Source: Marivirga harenae
GTDB taxonomy: Bacteria; Bacteroidota; Bacteroidia; Cytophagales; Cyclobacteriaceae
Length of the DNA: 64,000 bases
Direction: 5' to 3'
Assembly (NCBI RefSeq): GCF_030534335.1
Contig: NZ_CP130565.1
Span: forward strand, 1,447,501-1,511,500
This document shows, piece by piece, positions 37,507 to 47,631 of the stretch (the first letter of the stretch is position 1; each line of letters opens with the position of its first letter). A program made the position numbers and the translations under genes. The notes under the pieces are model-generated. The model was given only the letters and a program-made list of their open reading frames with translations. It ran no database searches and was not told the DNA's origin.

Positions 37507-38970
37507 TCAACTCAACTCCGCCACATTGAAGAATGAATCATCTTTAGCAGGCAATTCTGTTTTCCCCATTAAAAATTGATCGACTTCTCTTGCCGCTTCT
37601 CTACCTTCCGAAATAGCCCAGACAACCAGAGACTGACCTCGTCTGGCATCTCCGGCCGTAAAGATATTTTCTACATTCGTTTTGTATGCATTGGCTTCTA
37701 CTGTTCCAGTTTGAGTTTTATTCACTCCCAGACTATCAAGCAAATGATTTTCTGGATGCGTAAATCCTATGGCCAATAGCGCTAATTCACACGGGACATC
37801 TCTTTCAGTACCTTGAATCTCTTGCATGTTTTGTCTTCCTGCTTGAGTTACCCATTCAATGTCCACCAAAGTAATATGGGTTAGCTCTCCTTTTTCATTG
37901 CCCTTGAACTCTTTGGTTAATACCCCCCATTTTCTTTCACCACCTTCATCATGCGAAGAGGAGGTCCGTAAAGTCATGGGCCATAAGGGCCAAGGATCTG
38001 ATTCACCTCTATTTTGAGGTGGTTTTGGCATTAATTCCAATTGTAAAACGGAGCTGGCATGTTGTCTGTGTGATGTACCTATGCAATCTGAACCGGTATC
38101 ACCCCCGCCAATCACTACTACATTTTTGCCTTCTGCTGAAATTTTATTTTCAATAGAATCTCCTGCTACTTCTTTGTTTTGCATGGTCAAGAAATCCATA
38201 GCATACTCAATTCCTTTTAATTCCCTTCCCGGAATGGGCAAGTCTCTAGGAACGGTCGAGCCTGTGCAGATCACAATTGAATCAAAATCATCTTTCAGCA
38301 TGTCCGGATTAATATTTTTACCCACTTCCGCATTTACTTTAAAGCGGACACCTTCTTCATCCATGATATTAATTCTGCGTTCAACATATTGCTTCTCCAG
38401 TTTAAAATCCGGAATTCCATAACGTAATAATCCGCCAATTCTGGATTCTCGTTCAAAAACAGTCACCCAATGACCTGCTTTGTTCAATTGATCTGCAGCA
38501 GCTAATCCTGCAGGTCCAGAACCAATCACAGCTACCTTTTTCCCTGTTCGGGTCTTAGGAGGATCTGCTTTTATGTAACCTAGTTCATATGCTTTTTCAG
38601 CTATCGTTTTTTCAATATGTTCTATAGCCACAGCCGGTTTATTAATGCCCAATACGCAACTTGCTTCGCATGGGGCAGGACAAATTCTTCCTGTAAATTC
38701 AGGGAAGTTATTGGTAGAATATAAAATGTCGGCTGCTTCTTCCCAGTTTTCGCGGTAAACCGCATCATTAAACTCAGGAATGATATTGCCCAAAGGGCAA
38801 CCAGAATGACAAAATGGAATGCCACAATCCATACATCTTGCTGCCTGCTTTTTGGTTTTCACCTCAGGGAAGGGTTGATATATTTCCTTGAAATCTTCAA
38901 CTCTTTTTTTTGGGGATCTGCTATCGGGCAACTCCCTATCAAATTTTAAAAATCCGTCTTGTTGTCCCAT
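37507..38970 (-). CDS. gltD: Glutamate synthase small subunit
   Basis: 487 residues. N-terminal cysteine cluster CMDCGIPFCHSGCPLGNIIPE and CPAPCEASC bind two 4Fe-4S centres; GSGPAGLAAADQLNKAGHWVTVFERE is the FAD Rossmann motif and VVIGGGDTGSDCIG the NAD(P)H motif. It passes electrons from NAD(P)H to the large subunit for glutamate formation from glutamine and 2-oxoglutarate. Length is normal. It follows gltB with a single base between them, so the pair is one operon. Confidence 0.95.
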   Translation of the reverse strand: MGQQDGFLKFDRELPDSRSPKKRVEDFKEIYQPFPEVKTKKQAARCMDCGIPFCHSGCPLGNIIPEFNDAVYRENWEEAADILYSTNNFPEFTGRICPAPCEASCVLGINKPAVAIEHIEKTIAEKAYELGYIKADPPKTRTGKKVAVIGSGPAGLAAADQLNKAGHWVTVFERESRIGGLLRYGIPDFKLEKQYVERRINIMDEEGVRFKVNAEVGKNINPDMLKDDFDSIVICTGSTVPRDLPIPGRELKGIEYAMDFLTMQNKEVAGDSIENKISAEGKNVVVIGGGDTGSDCIGTSHRQHASSVLQLELMPKPPQNRGESDPWPLWPMTLRTSSSHDEGGERKWGVLTKEFKGNEKGELTHITLVDIEWVTQAGRQNMQEIQGTERDVPCELALLAIGFTHPENHLLDSLGVNKTQTGTVEANAYKTNVENIFTAGDARRGQSLVVWAISEGREAAREVDQFLMGKTELPAKDDSFFNVAELS

Positions 38971-38971
38971 A

Positions 38972-41900
38972 TTATGCTACAATTTTTTCATTCTCTTTTT
39001 GTTCCTCGGCCTTTTTAGCCTCTAATATGCGTTTGAAATCATGAGGAATTACCTTGATAAATTTTGGAAGATATTCTGCAAAATTATCCAGTATTCGATC
39101 TGCTTTTTGGCTTCCGGTTGCCTGTGCATGGTAGCTTATAAGCGTTTTCAATTCTTCTACATCTTCTTCTGAGGGGCTTTCCAAACCTACCATTGCTTTA
39201 TTGCAGTTGTCTTCAAATGCTTGTTTTTCATCTAAGATATAAGCAATACCACCGCTCATGCCGGCTGCAAAGTTTTTCCCAGTTTCACCGAGAACAACTA
39301 CTCTTCCACCAGTCATATATTCACAGGCATGATCTCCAACGCCTTCCACTACAGCGCTAACGCCTGAATTTCTCACCGCAAATCGTTCTCCAGCCATCCC
39401 GTTGATGTAAGCATAACCTGAGGTAGCTCCGTAAAAGGCTACATTTCCAATGATAATGTTTTCTGAAGCATCGAAATCGGAATTTTCAGGAGGATAAATA
39501 ATTAGTTTTCCTCCTGATAGTCCTTTTCCGTAATAGTCATTGGATTCACCTTCTATCTCAAATGTCACTCCATTCGCTAAGAATGCACCAAAACTCTGCC
39601 CGGCAGAACCTTCAAATTTGTATCGGATTGTATCTTCAGGAAGTCCTTCTCCTTTATATTTTTTACTGATTTCGTTAGATAAAATAGCGCCAACTGCTCT
39701 ATTGATATTTCGAATTGGGAAAGTGGCAGTTACGGGCTTCTGGTTTTCCATTGCCTCTTTGGCAGTTTCCAGTAATTTCCAATCCAACACTTCCTCTAAT
39801 TCATGTTCTTGTTCAATTTGCTTGAAAACCCCCACTTGTTCAGGGATATTTTCCTGATATAGAATTGGGCTTAAATCCAAGTCTTTCAGTTTCCAGAACG
39901 GTACATCATTTCTGATTTTAAGCACCTCTGAATGTCCAACCATTTCCTCAATGGTTTTAAAGCCCAGCTGGGCCATGATTTCCCGTAAATCCTCAGTCAG
40001 GAATTTGAAGAAATTCACCACATGTTCAGGGTCACCTGTGAACAATTTTCTAAGTTCAGGATTTTGCGTGGCAACACCCACAGGACAGGTATTGGTATGA
40101 CATTTTCTCATCATGATACAGCCTTCTACTACCAATGCAGCAGTAGAAATCCCCCATTCTTCTGCGCCTAGTAAAGTTGCAATAGCCAAATCTCTCCCCG
40201 TTCGCATCTGGCCATCGGTTTGTACTGTTATTCGACTTCTTAAGTTATTTTTCACCAAGGTTTGGTGGGCTTCAGCTAATCCTAATTCCCACGGCAAACC
40301 CGCGTGACGGATTGAACTTAAGGGAGATGCACCAGTTCCGCCATCAGCACCCGAGATCAAAACAACATCTGCATTGGCTTTGGAAACACCCGCTGCCACA
40401 GTGCCAACTCCGGCTTGAGAAACTAATTTTACATTAATTCTTGCAGCTCGATTGGCATTTTTTAAATCAAAGATGAGTTGTGCTAAATCTTCAATAGAAT
40501 AAATGTCATGATGTGGAGGAGGTGAAATCAATCCTACTCCTGGTGTGGAATGTCTTACTCTTCCGATCCATTCATCCACTTTGTGTCCAGGTAACTGGCC
40601 ACCTTCTCCGGGCTTGGCCCCTTGCGCCATTTTAATTTGTAACTCGTCAGCATTTGTCAAGTAGTAACTGGTCACCTCAAATCTACCTGAAGCTACTTGC
40701 TTGATAGCAGAGCGTTCCCAATCGCCATTGGATTTAACCTCAAACCGAACTTCATCTTCTCCCCCTTCTCCACTATTACTTTTTGCACCAATTCTATTCA
40801 TGGCAATAGCTAATGTAGAATGCGCTTCATGGGAAATAGAACCAAAAGACATGGCTCCGGTGGCGAACCTTTTCATGATTTTGTCCGCTGGTTCCACTTC
40901 TGATAGAGAAATGGGAACTCGTTTTTTGAAATCAAATAGCCCTCTTAAGGTTAGTGTATCTTTTACTTGATCATTAATTTTAGATGCATATTTTTTATAC
41001 AATGAGAAATTGGCTGTCTTTGTTGAATGTTGCAATAAATGGATAGTTTCTGGATTGAAAAGGTGTTTTTCACCTCTCAATTTCCATTGGTAGACACCAC
41101 CGACTTCCAATCCTTTTTTCACATGTTCATTTTGAGGGAAGGCTTGTAAATGTCTCACTAAAACTTCGCGTGCTAGTCCATCAAAATCTATACCTTCAAT
41201 TCTTGATATAGTACCCGTAAAACATTTTTCAATTACTGTAGAATGCAGGCCTAAAGCTTCAAAAATCTGGGCACTTTGATAAGATTGCAAAGTGCTGATG
41301 CCCATTTTGGATAAGATTTTCAATAACCCATAACCAATAGCAGTTTGATAGTTGGCAACAGCTTCTTCTTTACTAATATCCTCACCCAAAAGCTTTTTAT
41401 CATGTAAATCTTCAATGGATTTGATAGCTAAATATGGATTAATGGCACTTGCCCCGTAACCAATGATGGTAGCAAAATGGTGCGTTTCACGAACATCACC
41501 AGCCTCTATGATGAGTCCCGTTTTAGTTCTTAAATTCTTCTTCACTAAATGCTGATGCACAGCTCCTGTTGAGATCAAAGAAGGGATAGCAGCATGATTT
41601 ACATCTATATTCTTATCAGACAGGATTAGAACCACTTTTCCGTTATTGGCCGCTTCTTCTGCTTTTGCACAAATAGTATTTATTCCTTCCTCTAATCTTC
41701 CCGCTTCACCATCAGCTTTGAAAACGCAATCAATAATTTCATACTCAAAACCGATATCTTTTAAATACATGAATTTGGCAATATCCGAATCTAGCAGCAC
41801 AGGTTGGGAAATATGAACTTGCTTTGCATGAGCAGGGGTTTCCTCTAAAATATTTAGACTCTCTCCCACGCGGGTAAATAAAGACATCACCATTCGTTCT

Positions 41901-43495
41901 CGAATTGGATCAATTGGCGGATTGCTCACCTGTGCAAAAAGCTGTTTGAAATAATTGGCTATGTGCTGACTTTGCTTACTCAAAATAGCCAAGGGAGTAT
42001 CGGCACCCATTGACCCAATGGGTTCGGTTGCACGAACTGCCATATCTGCTAAAATTACTTTTAGTTCTTCAGAAGTATATCCATATGCTTTCTGTTTTCT
42101 CAAAAGTATATCGCCCGAGATTTTTTCAGTTTTGATTTCAGGAACTGGTAAGTTTCTTAGTTTTACTCTGTGCGCAATTATCCAATCTTGATAGGATTTA
42201 TTGGATGTAACTCCATATTTAATTTCCTCATCAAATAGTACTTTTTGCTGTTCTATATCTGCCATCAGCATTTTTCCAGGCTGCAGTCTTCCTTTTTGAA
42301 TCACATCATCTGATGCAACTGCTAAGGCACCTGCTTCTGACGAAACTATCAGTCGGCCGCTTTTGGTAATGCAGAATCTGGAAGGACGTAATCCATTTCT
42401 ATCTAAGGTCGCTCCTACTTTTTTACCATCAGTAAAGATCAAGGCCGCTGGTCCATCCCAAGGCTCCATGATAGAAGCATGATACTTATAAAAAGCTTTA
42501 CGATCTTTATCCATCATGCTATTGTCTTGCCATGCTTCCGGAACCAACATCATCAGAACATGCTCTAAAGGTCTTCCGTCCAATACCAACATTTCAACAA
42601 TACCATCCAAATTTGCAGAATCCGAATGCTCTGGATTGGTAACGGGTAATAATTTTTCTAAATCCTGATCTGTAAAGACTTTGGAATCGAAATTGGCTTC
42701 TTTCGATTTCATTTTGGTCACATTTCCTCTTATAGTATTGATTTCTCCGTTGTGAGCTATAAAACGGAAAGGCTGCGCCAGTTTCCAGTTTGGGAAAGTA
42801 TTGGTCGAGAACCTTGAATGAATAATGGCAAATGCAGATTTGAATCTTTCATCTCTCAAATCATCAAAATACTCTCTTAATTGGTTGGTCCTTAATTGAC
42901 CTTTATAAATAACGGTATTGGTTGAAAGGCTACACACATAAAATGCTTTATTGTTTCCTTGCACGTTATGACCAATGAAATGGGTACTATAATTTCTTAA
43001 TACAAACAGCTTTCGCTCCAGTTCAACAGAAGACATTTGGCTTTCTGCTTGGATAAATACCTGCTCGATTAGTGGTTCTACTGGTTTTGCACCTGCTCCC
43101 GGTACTTTTTCGTTAACTGGAATTGCTCTGTAGCCCAATATTTTTAATCCTAACTCCTGTGCATGACTATGCAATACAGCTTTACATTCATCTGCAACTT
43201 TTGTCATTTTAGGAAAGAAGAATATACCTGTGCCTACGGGCTGATTTTTTTCATATGAAATATTGGCATCTTCGGAGGTCCACTTGATGAAATGCTCATC
43301 AATTTGCAACATGATTCCTGCACCATCGCCAGTTTGCTTGTCAGCACCTGTTCCACCGCGATGTTCCATGTTTTCCAACATATCCAAAGCATCTTGAATA
43401 AGTTGAAATTCTTTTTTTCCATTAATGTTAACAATTGTGCCTATCCCGCAGGCATCATGTTCAAAAGCCGAATTGTAAAGAGAATTATTGTGCAT
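38972..43495 (-). CDS. gltB: Glutamate synthase large subunit
   Basis: 1507 residues. The amidotransferase nucleophile is C16 (FEHDACGIGTIV), exposed after removal of a short propeptide. The glutaminase domain (about 16-430), a central domain, the FMN-binding synthase domain (GAMSFGSISHEAHSTLAIAMNR, AKPGEGGQLPGHKV, SGADGGTGASPLSSI), the 3Fe-4S cysteines CIMMRKCHTNTCPVGVA and the C-terminal GXGXG beta-helix (GLSGGKLIIYPP, GATSGYAYINGMAGERFAVRNSG) are all present in order. It channels ammonia from glutamine to 2-oxoglutarate. Full length and intact. Confidence 0.96.
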   Translation of the reverse strand: MHNNSLYNSAFEHDACGIGTIVNINGKKEFQLIQDALDMLENMEHRGGTGADKQTGDGAGIMLQIDEHFIKWTSEDANISYEKNQPVGTGIFFFPKMTKVADECKAVLHSHAQELGLKILGYRAIPVNEKVPGAGAKPVEPLIEQVFIQAESQMSSVELERKLFVLRNYSTHFIGHNVQGNNKAFYVCSLSTNTVIYKGQLRTNQLREYFDDLRDERFKSAFAIIHSRFSTNTFPNWKLAQPFRFIAHNGEINTIRGNVTKMKSKEANFDSKVFTDQDLEKLLPVTNPEHSDSANLDGIVEMLVLDGRPLEHVLMMLVPEAWQDNSMMDKDRKAFYKYHASIMEPWDGPAALIFTDGKKVGATLDRNGLRPSRFCITKSGRLIVSSEAGALAVASDDVIQKGRLQPGKMLMADIEQQKVLFDEEIKYGVTSNKSYQDWIIAHRVKLRNLPVPEIKTEKISGDILLRKQKAYGYTSEELKVILADMAVRATEPIGSMGADTPLAILSKQSQHIANYFKQLFAQVSNPPIDPIRERMVMSLFTRVGESLNILEETPAHAKQVHISQPVLLDSDIAKFMYLKDIGFEYEIIDCVFKADGEAGRLEEGINTICAKAEEAANNGKVVLILSDKNIDVNHAAIPSLISTGAVHQHLVKKNLRTKTGLIIEAGDVRETHHFATIIGYGASAINPYLAIKSIEDLHDKKLLGEDISKEEAVANYQTAIGYGLLKILSKMGISTLQSYQSAQIFEALGLHSTVIEKCFTGTISRIEGIDFDGLAREVLVRHLQAFPQNEHVKKGLEVGGVYQWKLRGEKHLFNPETIHLLQHSTKTANFSLYKKYASKINDQVKDTLTLRGLFDFKKRVPISLSEVEPADKIMKRFATGAMSFGSISHEAHSTLAIAMNRIGAKSNSGEGGEDEVRFEVKSNGDWERSAIKQVASGRFEVTSYYLTNADELQIKMAQGAKPGEGGQLPGHKVDEWIGRVRHSTPGVGLISPPPHHDIYSIEDLAQLIFDLKNANRAARINVKLVSQAGVGTVAAGVSKANADVVLISGADGGTGASPLSSIRHAGLPWELGLAEAHQTLVKNNLRSRITVQTDGQMRTGRDLAIATLLGAEEWGISTAALVVEGCIMMRKCHTNTCPVGVATQNPELRKLFTGDPEHVVNFFKFLTEDLREIMAQLGFKTIEEMVGHSEVLKIRNDVPFWKLKDLDLSPILYQENIPEQVGVFKQIEQEHELEEVLDWKLLETAKEAMENQKPVTATFPIRNINRAVGAILSNEISKKYKGEGLPEDTIRYKFEGSAGQSFGAFLANGVTFEIEGESNDYYGKGLSGGKLIIYPPENSDFDASENIIIGNVAFYGATSGYAYINGMAGERFAVRNSGVSAVVEGVGDHACEYMTGGRVVVLGETGKNFAAGMSGGIAYILDEKQAFEDNCNKAMVGLESPSEEDVEELKTLISYHAQATGSQKADRILDNFAEYLPKFIKVIPHDFKRILEAKKAEEQKENEKIVA

Positions 43496-43657
43496 AAATT
43501 TGATTGTCAGTCAATTGTAAAATATAATTTACTGATAAATACTAATCCAAAAAAGTAATAATTGATGGAATTTAGTGTAGATACTTAGTGTCTAATTTAC
43601 ACTAAGCAAATTTTAAATGCAAATTTAGCTTGGAAATAGATTTTTAAAAGTAAACAT

Positions 43658-43700
43658 AAAAAAACAGTCCTATGCATTTTGAGCGAAATAGGACTGTTTT
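43658..43700 (-). terminator. Terminator of the sugar dehydrogenase gene
   Basis: Minus-strand hairpin with arms AAAACAGTCCTAT and ATAGGACTGTTTT (43700-43688 and 43673-43661) followed by a T run. It lies 21 bases after the stop at 43721 and is a good Rho-independent terminator. Confidence 0.8.
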
Positions 43701-43720
43701 AATGGGGAGCTAAAGAAGAA

Positions 43721-44836
43721 TTATTTTTTTGGCATAAGTTTAATGATTTTCCCTGGTCCTTCTACGGCAACATAAATAAATCCATCGGGACTTTCAGCAA
43801 CATGTCTTACTCTGCCAATGCCTTCTAATAGTTTCTCTTCCTTCACATAATTTCCTTCCTCATCCAAAACAACTCTATTTAAGTATCTAAATTTGAGTGA
43901 GCCCATCAATATGTTGTTTTCCCACTCGGGATAACGTTCACTAGTCACAAAAGTCATCCCGCAAGGAGCTATCGATGGATCCCAATAATGAACGGGTTGC
44001 ATCATTCCTTCTTTCTTGGTTTCATCTGTAATTATGCTACCATCATAATCTATTCCATAACTAATTTCGGGCCAGCCATAATTTTTGGCTTTTTGCACAA
44101 TATTTAATTCATCTCCGCCTTTTGGTCCATGTTCATGAGCCCAAAGCTCACCAGTTTCAGGACGAAATTGCATACCTTGAGGGTTTCTGTGTCCATAGCT
44201 CCAAATACTTTTTACGGCATCAGGGATCTGAACAAATGGATTATCTTCCGGAACATCTCCGTTTTCATGAAGCCGGTGAACTTTCCCAAATGGGTTACCT
44301 ACTGATTGCGCATTATCCATTTCTCCTCTTTCACCAATAGTAAAAAATATATAGCCATCTTTAAAATCTATACGGGAACCGAAATGGACACCAGATCGGG
44401 TTTTAGGAAATGATTCATATATCAATTCTTTATTGACTAAGTTATTTCCATCTAATTTTGCTCTCATAATGGCAGTGCTTCCACCACCATCGCCTGGCTT
44501 AGAGAAACTGAAGTAGATCCAGCCGTTGCTCTCATAGTCCGGATGTACTTGAATGTCTAATAAACCGCCTTGATTATTTGCATAAACTTCAGGAACTCCA
44601 TTGAGTTTTTTGCCATTATATTTATCACCTTCAATTATTAATATCTCTCCTTTTATTTCAGTAACTAGCATTCTGCCATCGGGTAGCCAAGTCATACCCC
44701 AAGGATTATTCAATCCATCTGCAATAGTTATGGTCTCAAATTCAGTAGCAGCCGTTTTCTTTTCCGGTTCAGCCTGACAAGATATGACGACTGACATGCT
44801 GAATAATAGTGCAGGTATAAAAATCGATTTTTTCAT
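43721..44836 (-). CDS. PQQ-type glucose/sorbosone dehydrogenase lipoprotein
   Basis: 371 residues from the ATG at 44836, which begins a lipoprotein signal (MKKSIFIPALLFSMSVVISCQ; lipobox V-I-S-C). Upstream in-frame starts would bury that signal. A six-bladed soluble quinoprotein-like propeller: GLNNPWGMTWLPDGRMLVTE, GGLLDIQVHPDYESNGWIYFS, GNPFGKVHRLHENGDVPEDNPF, WSYGHRNPQGMQF, WAHEHGPKGGDELN, and PDGFIYVAVEGPGKIIKL. Family members oxidise aldoses or sorbosone in the periplasm with PQQ. No PQQ synthesis genes are seen nearby, so the cofactor would be imported or made elsewhere. Confidence 0.85.
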   Translation of the reverse strand: MKKSIFIPALLFSMSVVISCQAEPEKKTAATEFETITIADGLNNPWGMTWLPDGRMLVTEIKGEILIIEGDKYNGKKLNGVPEVYANNQGGLLDIQVHPDYESNGWIYFSFSKPGDGGGSTAIMRAKLDGNNLVNKELIYESFPKTRSGVHFGSRIDFKDGYIFFTIGERGEMDNAQSVGNPFGKVHRLHENGDVPEDNPFVQIPDAVKSIWSYGHRNPQGMQFRPETGELWAHEHGPKGGDELNIVQKAKNYGWPEISYGIDYDGSIITDETKKEGMMQPVHYWDPSIAPCGMTFVTSERYPEWENNILMGSLKFRYLNRVVLDEEGNYVKEEKLLEGIGRVRHVAESPDGFIYVAVEGPGKIIKLMPKK

Positions 44837-44937
44837 AGTTAATGATTTTTGGTATGATGTATTATACCGTTTTAAGTGGATAATGTTGGGTGAGGATGGA
44901 AGAGTCAGAAAACTTATGTCTTGACACCACATAATAT

Positions 44938-45261
44938 TTCGCTCTTTTAGGGCTGGATTGAATTTAACTTATTTAGCGTAGGGTGAAGCCCTACGCTTCG
45001 ATATAACATCCCTTCTTTATCAATTAGATGTTTGTCCTACTTGACCAAGCAAGTCATATTGTTGAAACCTGACAGCTATGGGCAAAAGCATAAAATGTAA
45101 CAAAGTAGCACTAAATATTTCCTTTAAAAAACAGGATTTTTAAACATCCTCCCACTAATTAAATGGCATTTGACCTTTAAGTCCTGAAAGGACCCAATAT
45201 TCTAACACAGGATGAAGCCCTGTGCATAGAACCAAAAGCAACCTCTTAGCCCTGAAAGGGC
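44938..45261. repeat. Palindromic repeat cluster C
   Basis: The gene-free stretch 44837-45294 contains GCGTAGGG-TGAAG-CCCTACGC (44976-44996), GTCC-TGAAA-GGAC (45181-45193), CACAGG-aTGAAGC-CCTGTG (45206-45224), GCCC-TGAAA-GGGC (45249-45261) and a reversed, worn copy near 44940. The stems vary but stay paired (see findings). Confidence 0.65.
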
Positions 45262-45294
45262 GAAATATATCACTATTCAAAACAGCAGAAATAC

Positions 45295-47055
45295 TTAATC
45301 CTTATAAATACTCTCAATTTCTTGTTGATAATTGTTTTCTATTATCTTTCTTTTTAAGCTCAGTTTAGCCGTAAGCTCATGATTTTCGACCGTCCAAGCT
45401 TTTGGCATTAGAACCGTTTTTTTGATTTTTTCATATTGAGCAAACTGCTCATTGGCTTTATCTACTTCTTTTTGAAATTTATCTAAAATGATTTGTTGCT
45501 TTACCATATCTGTATCGGAGGAATAAGCTATGCCTTTATGATGGCACCACTCCCTCAAGGCTTCAAAATTAGGAACAATCAATGCTCCCGGGAATTTTTG
45601 TCCATCGCCAACGACCATGGCCATTTCTATGAGTGTTGATTCTTTGAGTTTGTTTTCTATATATTGTGGCGCAACATATTTTCCACCTGATGTTTTAAAC
45701 ATCTCTTTCTTGCGATCAGTAATTTTGAGGAACTTACCATTGACCATTTCCCCAATATCTCCGGTATGGAACCAGCCATCTTTGTCTATCACCTCATCAG
45801 TTTTTTCTGGTTGATTATAATATCCTTTCATGATATTAGGACCCTTTGCCAAAACTTCTCCATCTTCCGCAATTTTTATTTCTACTCCTGGCAGTGCTGG
45901 GCCAACGGTTCCAATCAACATATCTTCTTTATTGTATCTATTGAAAGCAATTCCTGGAGAAGTTTCTGTCAAACCATAAGCCTCTAAAACAGGAATTTGT
46001 GCGGACCAGAAAATTGTAGCCAATCTTGGCTGTAATGCAGCGCCACCAGATGCGATTAGTTTGATGTTACCACCAACCGCTTCTCTCCATTTACTGAAAA
46101 TAAGCTTATTCGCTAATTTAAGTTGAAAGTTGTACCAGCCCCCTTGGTTTTTATTTCGATCGTATTTATGTCCGAGGTTTAAGGCCCAAAAGAACATGGA
46201 TTTTTTGATGCCCGAAAGTTCCATTCCTTTAGCCACTATCTTATCATAGATTTTTTCCAGTAGTCTAGGAACAGTGGTGAACATATCCGGCTGAACCTCT
46301 TTTAAATTATCACCAATTTTCTCTAGACTTTCGGCATAATAAACTGCTACACCTCTGTATAAGTAGAAATAAACACTGGTTCTTTCAAATATGTGACAAA
46401 GCGGTAGAAAGCTCAAAGATTTTCTGATGCCATCCACGTTTAAATTTTCGTTGACTGCTTTCGCATTACTTAACACATTATTGTGGGTCAACATGACGCC
46501 TTTTGGATTCCCTGTAGTTCCGGAAGTATATATTAAGGTCACTAGATCTTCCGGTTCAACTGCATCTCTATAAGGTTGTAGATCAGTCTCATCATTTTCA
46601 CCACTTTCTTTAAGTTCTGTCCAATGCGGTACGCCTGCTAAATTTTCATAGGAATATATGTTTTTAATAAAAGATAACCCTTCCGAAGCCTTTTTCACTT
46701 TATCATAAAGCTCCTGGTCTTCGGCAAAAACATATTTTAATCCGGAATCTTCAAAGATAAATTTATAGTCTTTTGGTGTTATAGTAGGGTACATGGGCAC
46801 ACTCACGGCCCCAATCTGCTGCAGCGCCAAATCAATAAAATTCCATTCAGGTCTATTGGAAGAGACTATCCCTACTTTATCATTTTTGGCCAAGCCTAAC
46901 TTTATAAATCCTCTAGAAATGGAATCAACTATGTTGATCACTTCATCAATGCTGTAATTTTTCCATTTCCCTTCATATTTATAGGAAAAGGTGTCATTTA
47001 GTGGATTATTAGCTTTTTGGTAGCTTAATAAATCAAACAGTCGAGTAGGTTCCAT
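45295..47055 (-). CDS. Long-chain acyl-CoA synthetase
   Basis: 586 residues, the size of bacterial FadD15-like AMP-forming ligases. Core A3 motif TLIYTSGTTGNPKGVMLTHNN, VLEAYGLTETSP, the adenylate motif WFHTGDIGEM, and ITDRKKEMFKTSGGKYVAPQYIENKL with the linker lysine region. It activates fatty acids for degradation or phospholipid use. It belongs to the FAA1-type group with an internal helical insertion (KIVAKGMELSGIKKSMFFWAL). Single gene flanked by repeat cluster C. Confidence 0.92.
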   Translation of the reverse strand: MEPTRLFDLLSYQKANNPLNDTFSYKYEGKWKNYSIDEVINIVDSISRGFIKLGLAKNDKVGIVSSNRPEWNFIDLALQQIGAVSVPMYPTITPKDYKFIFEDSGLKYVFAEDQELYDKVKKASEGLSFIKNIYSYENLAGVPHWTELKESGENDETDLQPYRDAVEPEDLVTLIYTSGTTGNPKGVMLTHNNVLSNAKAVNENLNVDGIRKSLSFLPLCHIFERTSVYFYLYRGVAVYYAESLEKIGDNLKEVQPDMFTTVPRLLEKIYDKIVAKGMELSGIKKSMFFWALNLGHKYDRNKNQGGWYNFQLKLANKLIFSKWREAVGGNIKLIASGGAALQPRLATIFWSAQIPVLEAYGLTETSPGIAFNRYNKEDMLIGTVGPALPGVEIKIAEDGEVLAKGPNIMKGYYNQPEKTDEVIDKDGWFHTGDIGEMVNGKFLKITDRKKEMFKTSGGKYVAPQYIENKLKESTLIEMAMVVGDGQKFPGALIVPNFEALREWCHHKGIAYSSDTDMVKQQIILDKFQKEVDKANEQFAQYEKIKKTVLMPKAWTVENHELTAKLSLKRKIIENNYQQEIESIYKD

Positions 47056-47211
47056 AGTGAATTGGTATAATTTTTCATTAATATAATTGAAAATAGAGCT
47101 ATTGCCATGCAGACAAAAGAAAATTTTTACTTTTGGTAAAAGATTGATTGAAACCTTACAGTTAATTAGAAGTTCTCAATAGGTTGTTAGTATAAATTCA
47201 TATTTATTCAA

Positions 47212-47219
47212 TATATTTG
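47212..47219 (+). promoter_or_regulatory. -7 box before the 107-residue gene
   Basis: TATATTTG (47212-47219), 22 bases before the ATG at 47242. The nearest TTG is 25 bases upstream, longer than usual. Confidence 0.4.
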
Positions 47220-47241
47220 GTAACATCAAAATGTAATAACC

Positions 47242-47565
47242 ATGTTAAATCACAAAAAAACCGGTATTATCATTTTAATACTCGCTTCATTTTATGCATT
47301 TGATGTTTCGGCCAAGGAGAAAGATGAGAAAAAAGAGAAGGAAAAGGTTGAAGCAGAGCCCGAAAAAAAGAAGTGCGAAAAAACTGATTCTTTAAATGCA
47401 TTGAAAGAACAAGCAATCGTTAAAGATAGCCTGAGTCAGGATAGAAACAATGCTCCCAGCTCTATGTCTTCTATGTCCTACAATATCCTTTTTCAAGTAA
47501 TTTACAGATATAGCTTCAAAGAAATTTTTGATTCTCCAGCGGCATCGGAGATCGTAACTAATTAA
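47242..47565 (+). CDS. Secreted charged hypothetical protein
   Basis: 107 residues. Signal peptide about 1-24 (IIILILASFYAFDVSAK). The next 35 residues are almost entirely K and E with a single cysteine (KKKCEKTDS), likely a helix; the end is Ser/Met-rich (APSSMSSMSYNILFQVIYRY) and includes a hydrophobic strand. No family recognised. Convergent with ndk. Confidence 0.5.
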   Translation: MLNHKKTGIIILILASFYAFDVSAKEKDEKKEKEKVEAEPEKKKCEKTDSLNALKEQAIVKDSLSQDRNNAPSSMSSMSYNILFQVIYRYSFKEIFDSPAASEIVTN

Positions 47566-47567
47566 TT

Positions 47568-47599
47568 AAAAAAAGGCACCCGTTAGCTAACAGATGCCT
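47568..47599 (-). terminator. Terminator of ndk
   Basis: On the minus strand a stem AGGCA...GTTAGCTAAC...TGCCT with two mismatches is followed by a run of seven T. It lies just after the ndk stop at 47632. Confidence 0.65.
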
Positions 47600-47631
47600 C
47601 CATTCATTTCAGTAGAAAAAAGGTCGATTTC

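Noticed and set aside
34518-45300. CRISPR array in the repeat clusters
   Set aside because: Repeats are short palindromes in both orientations with variable stems and irregular spacing, without unique spacers of equal length, and there are no cas genes.
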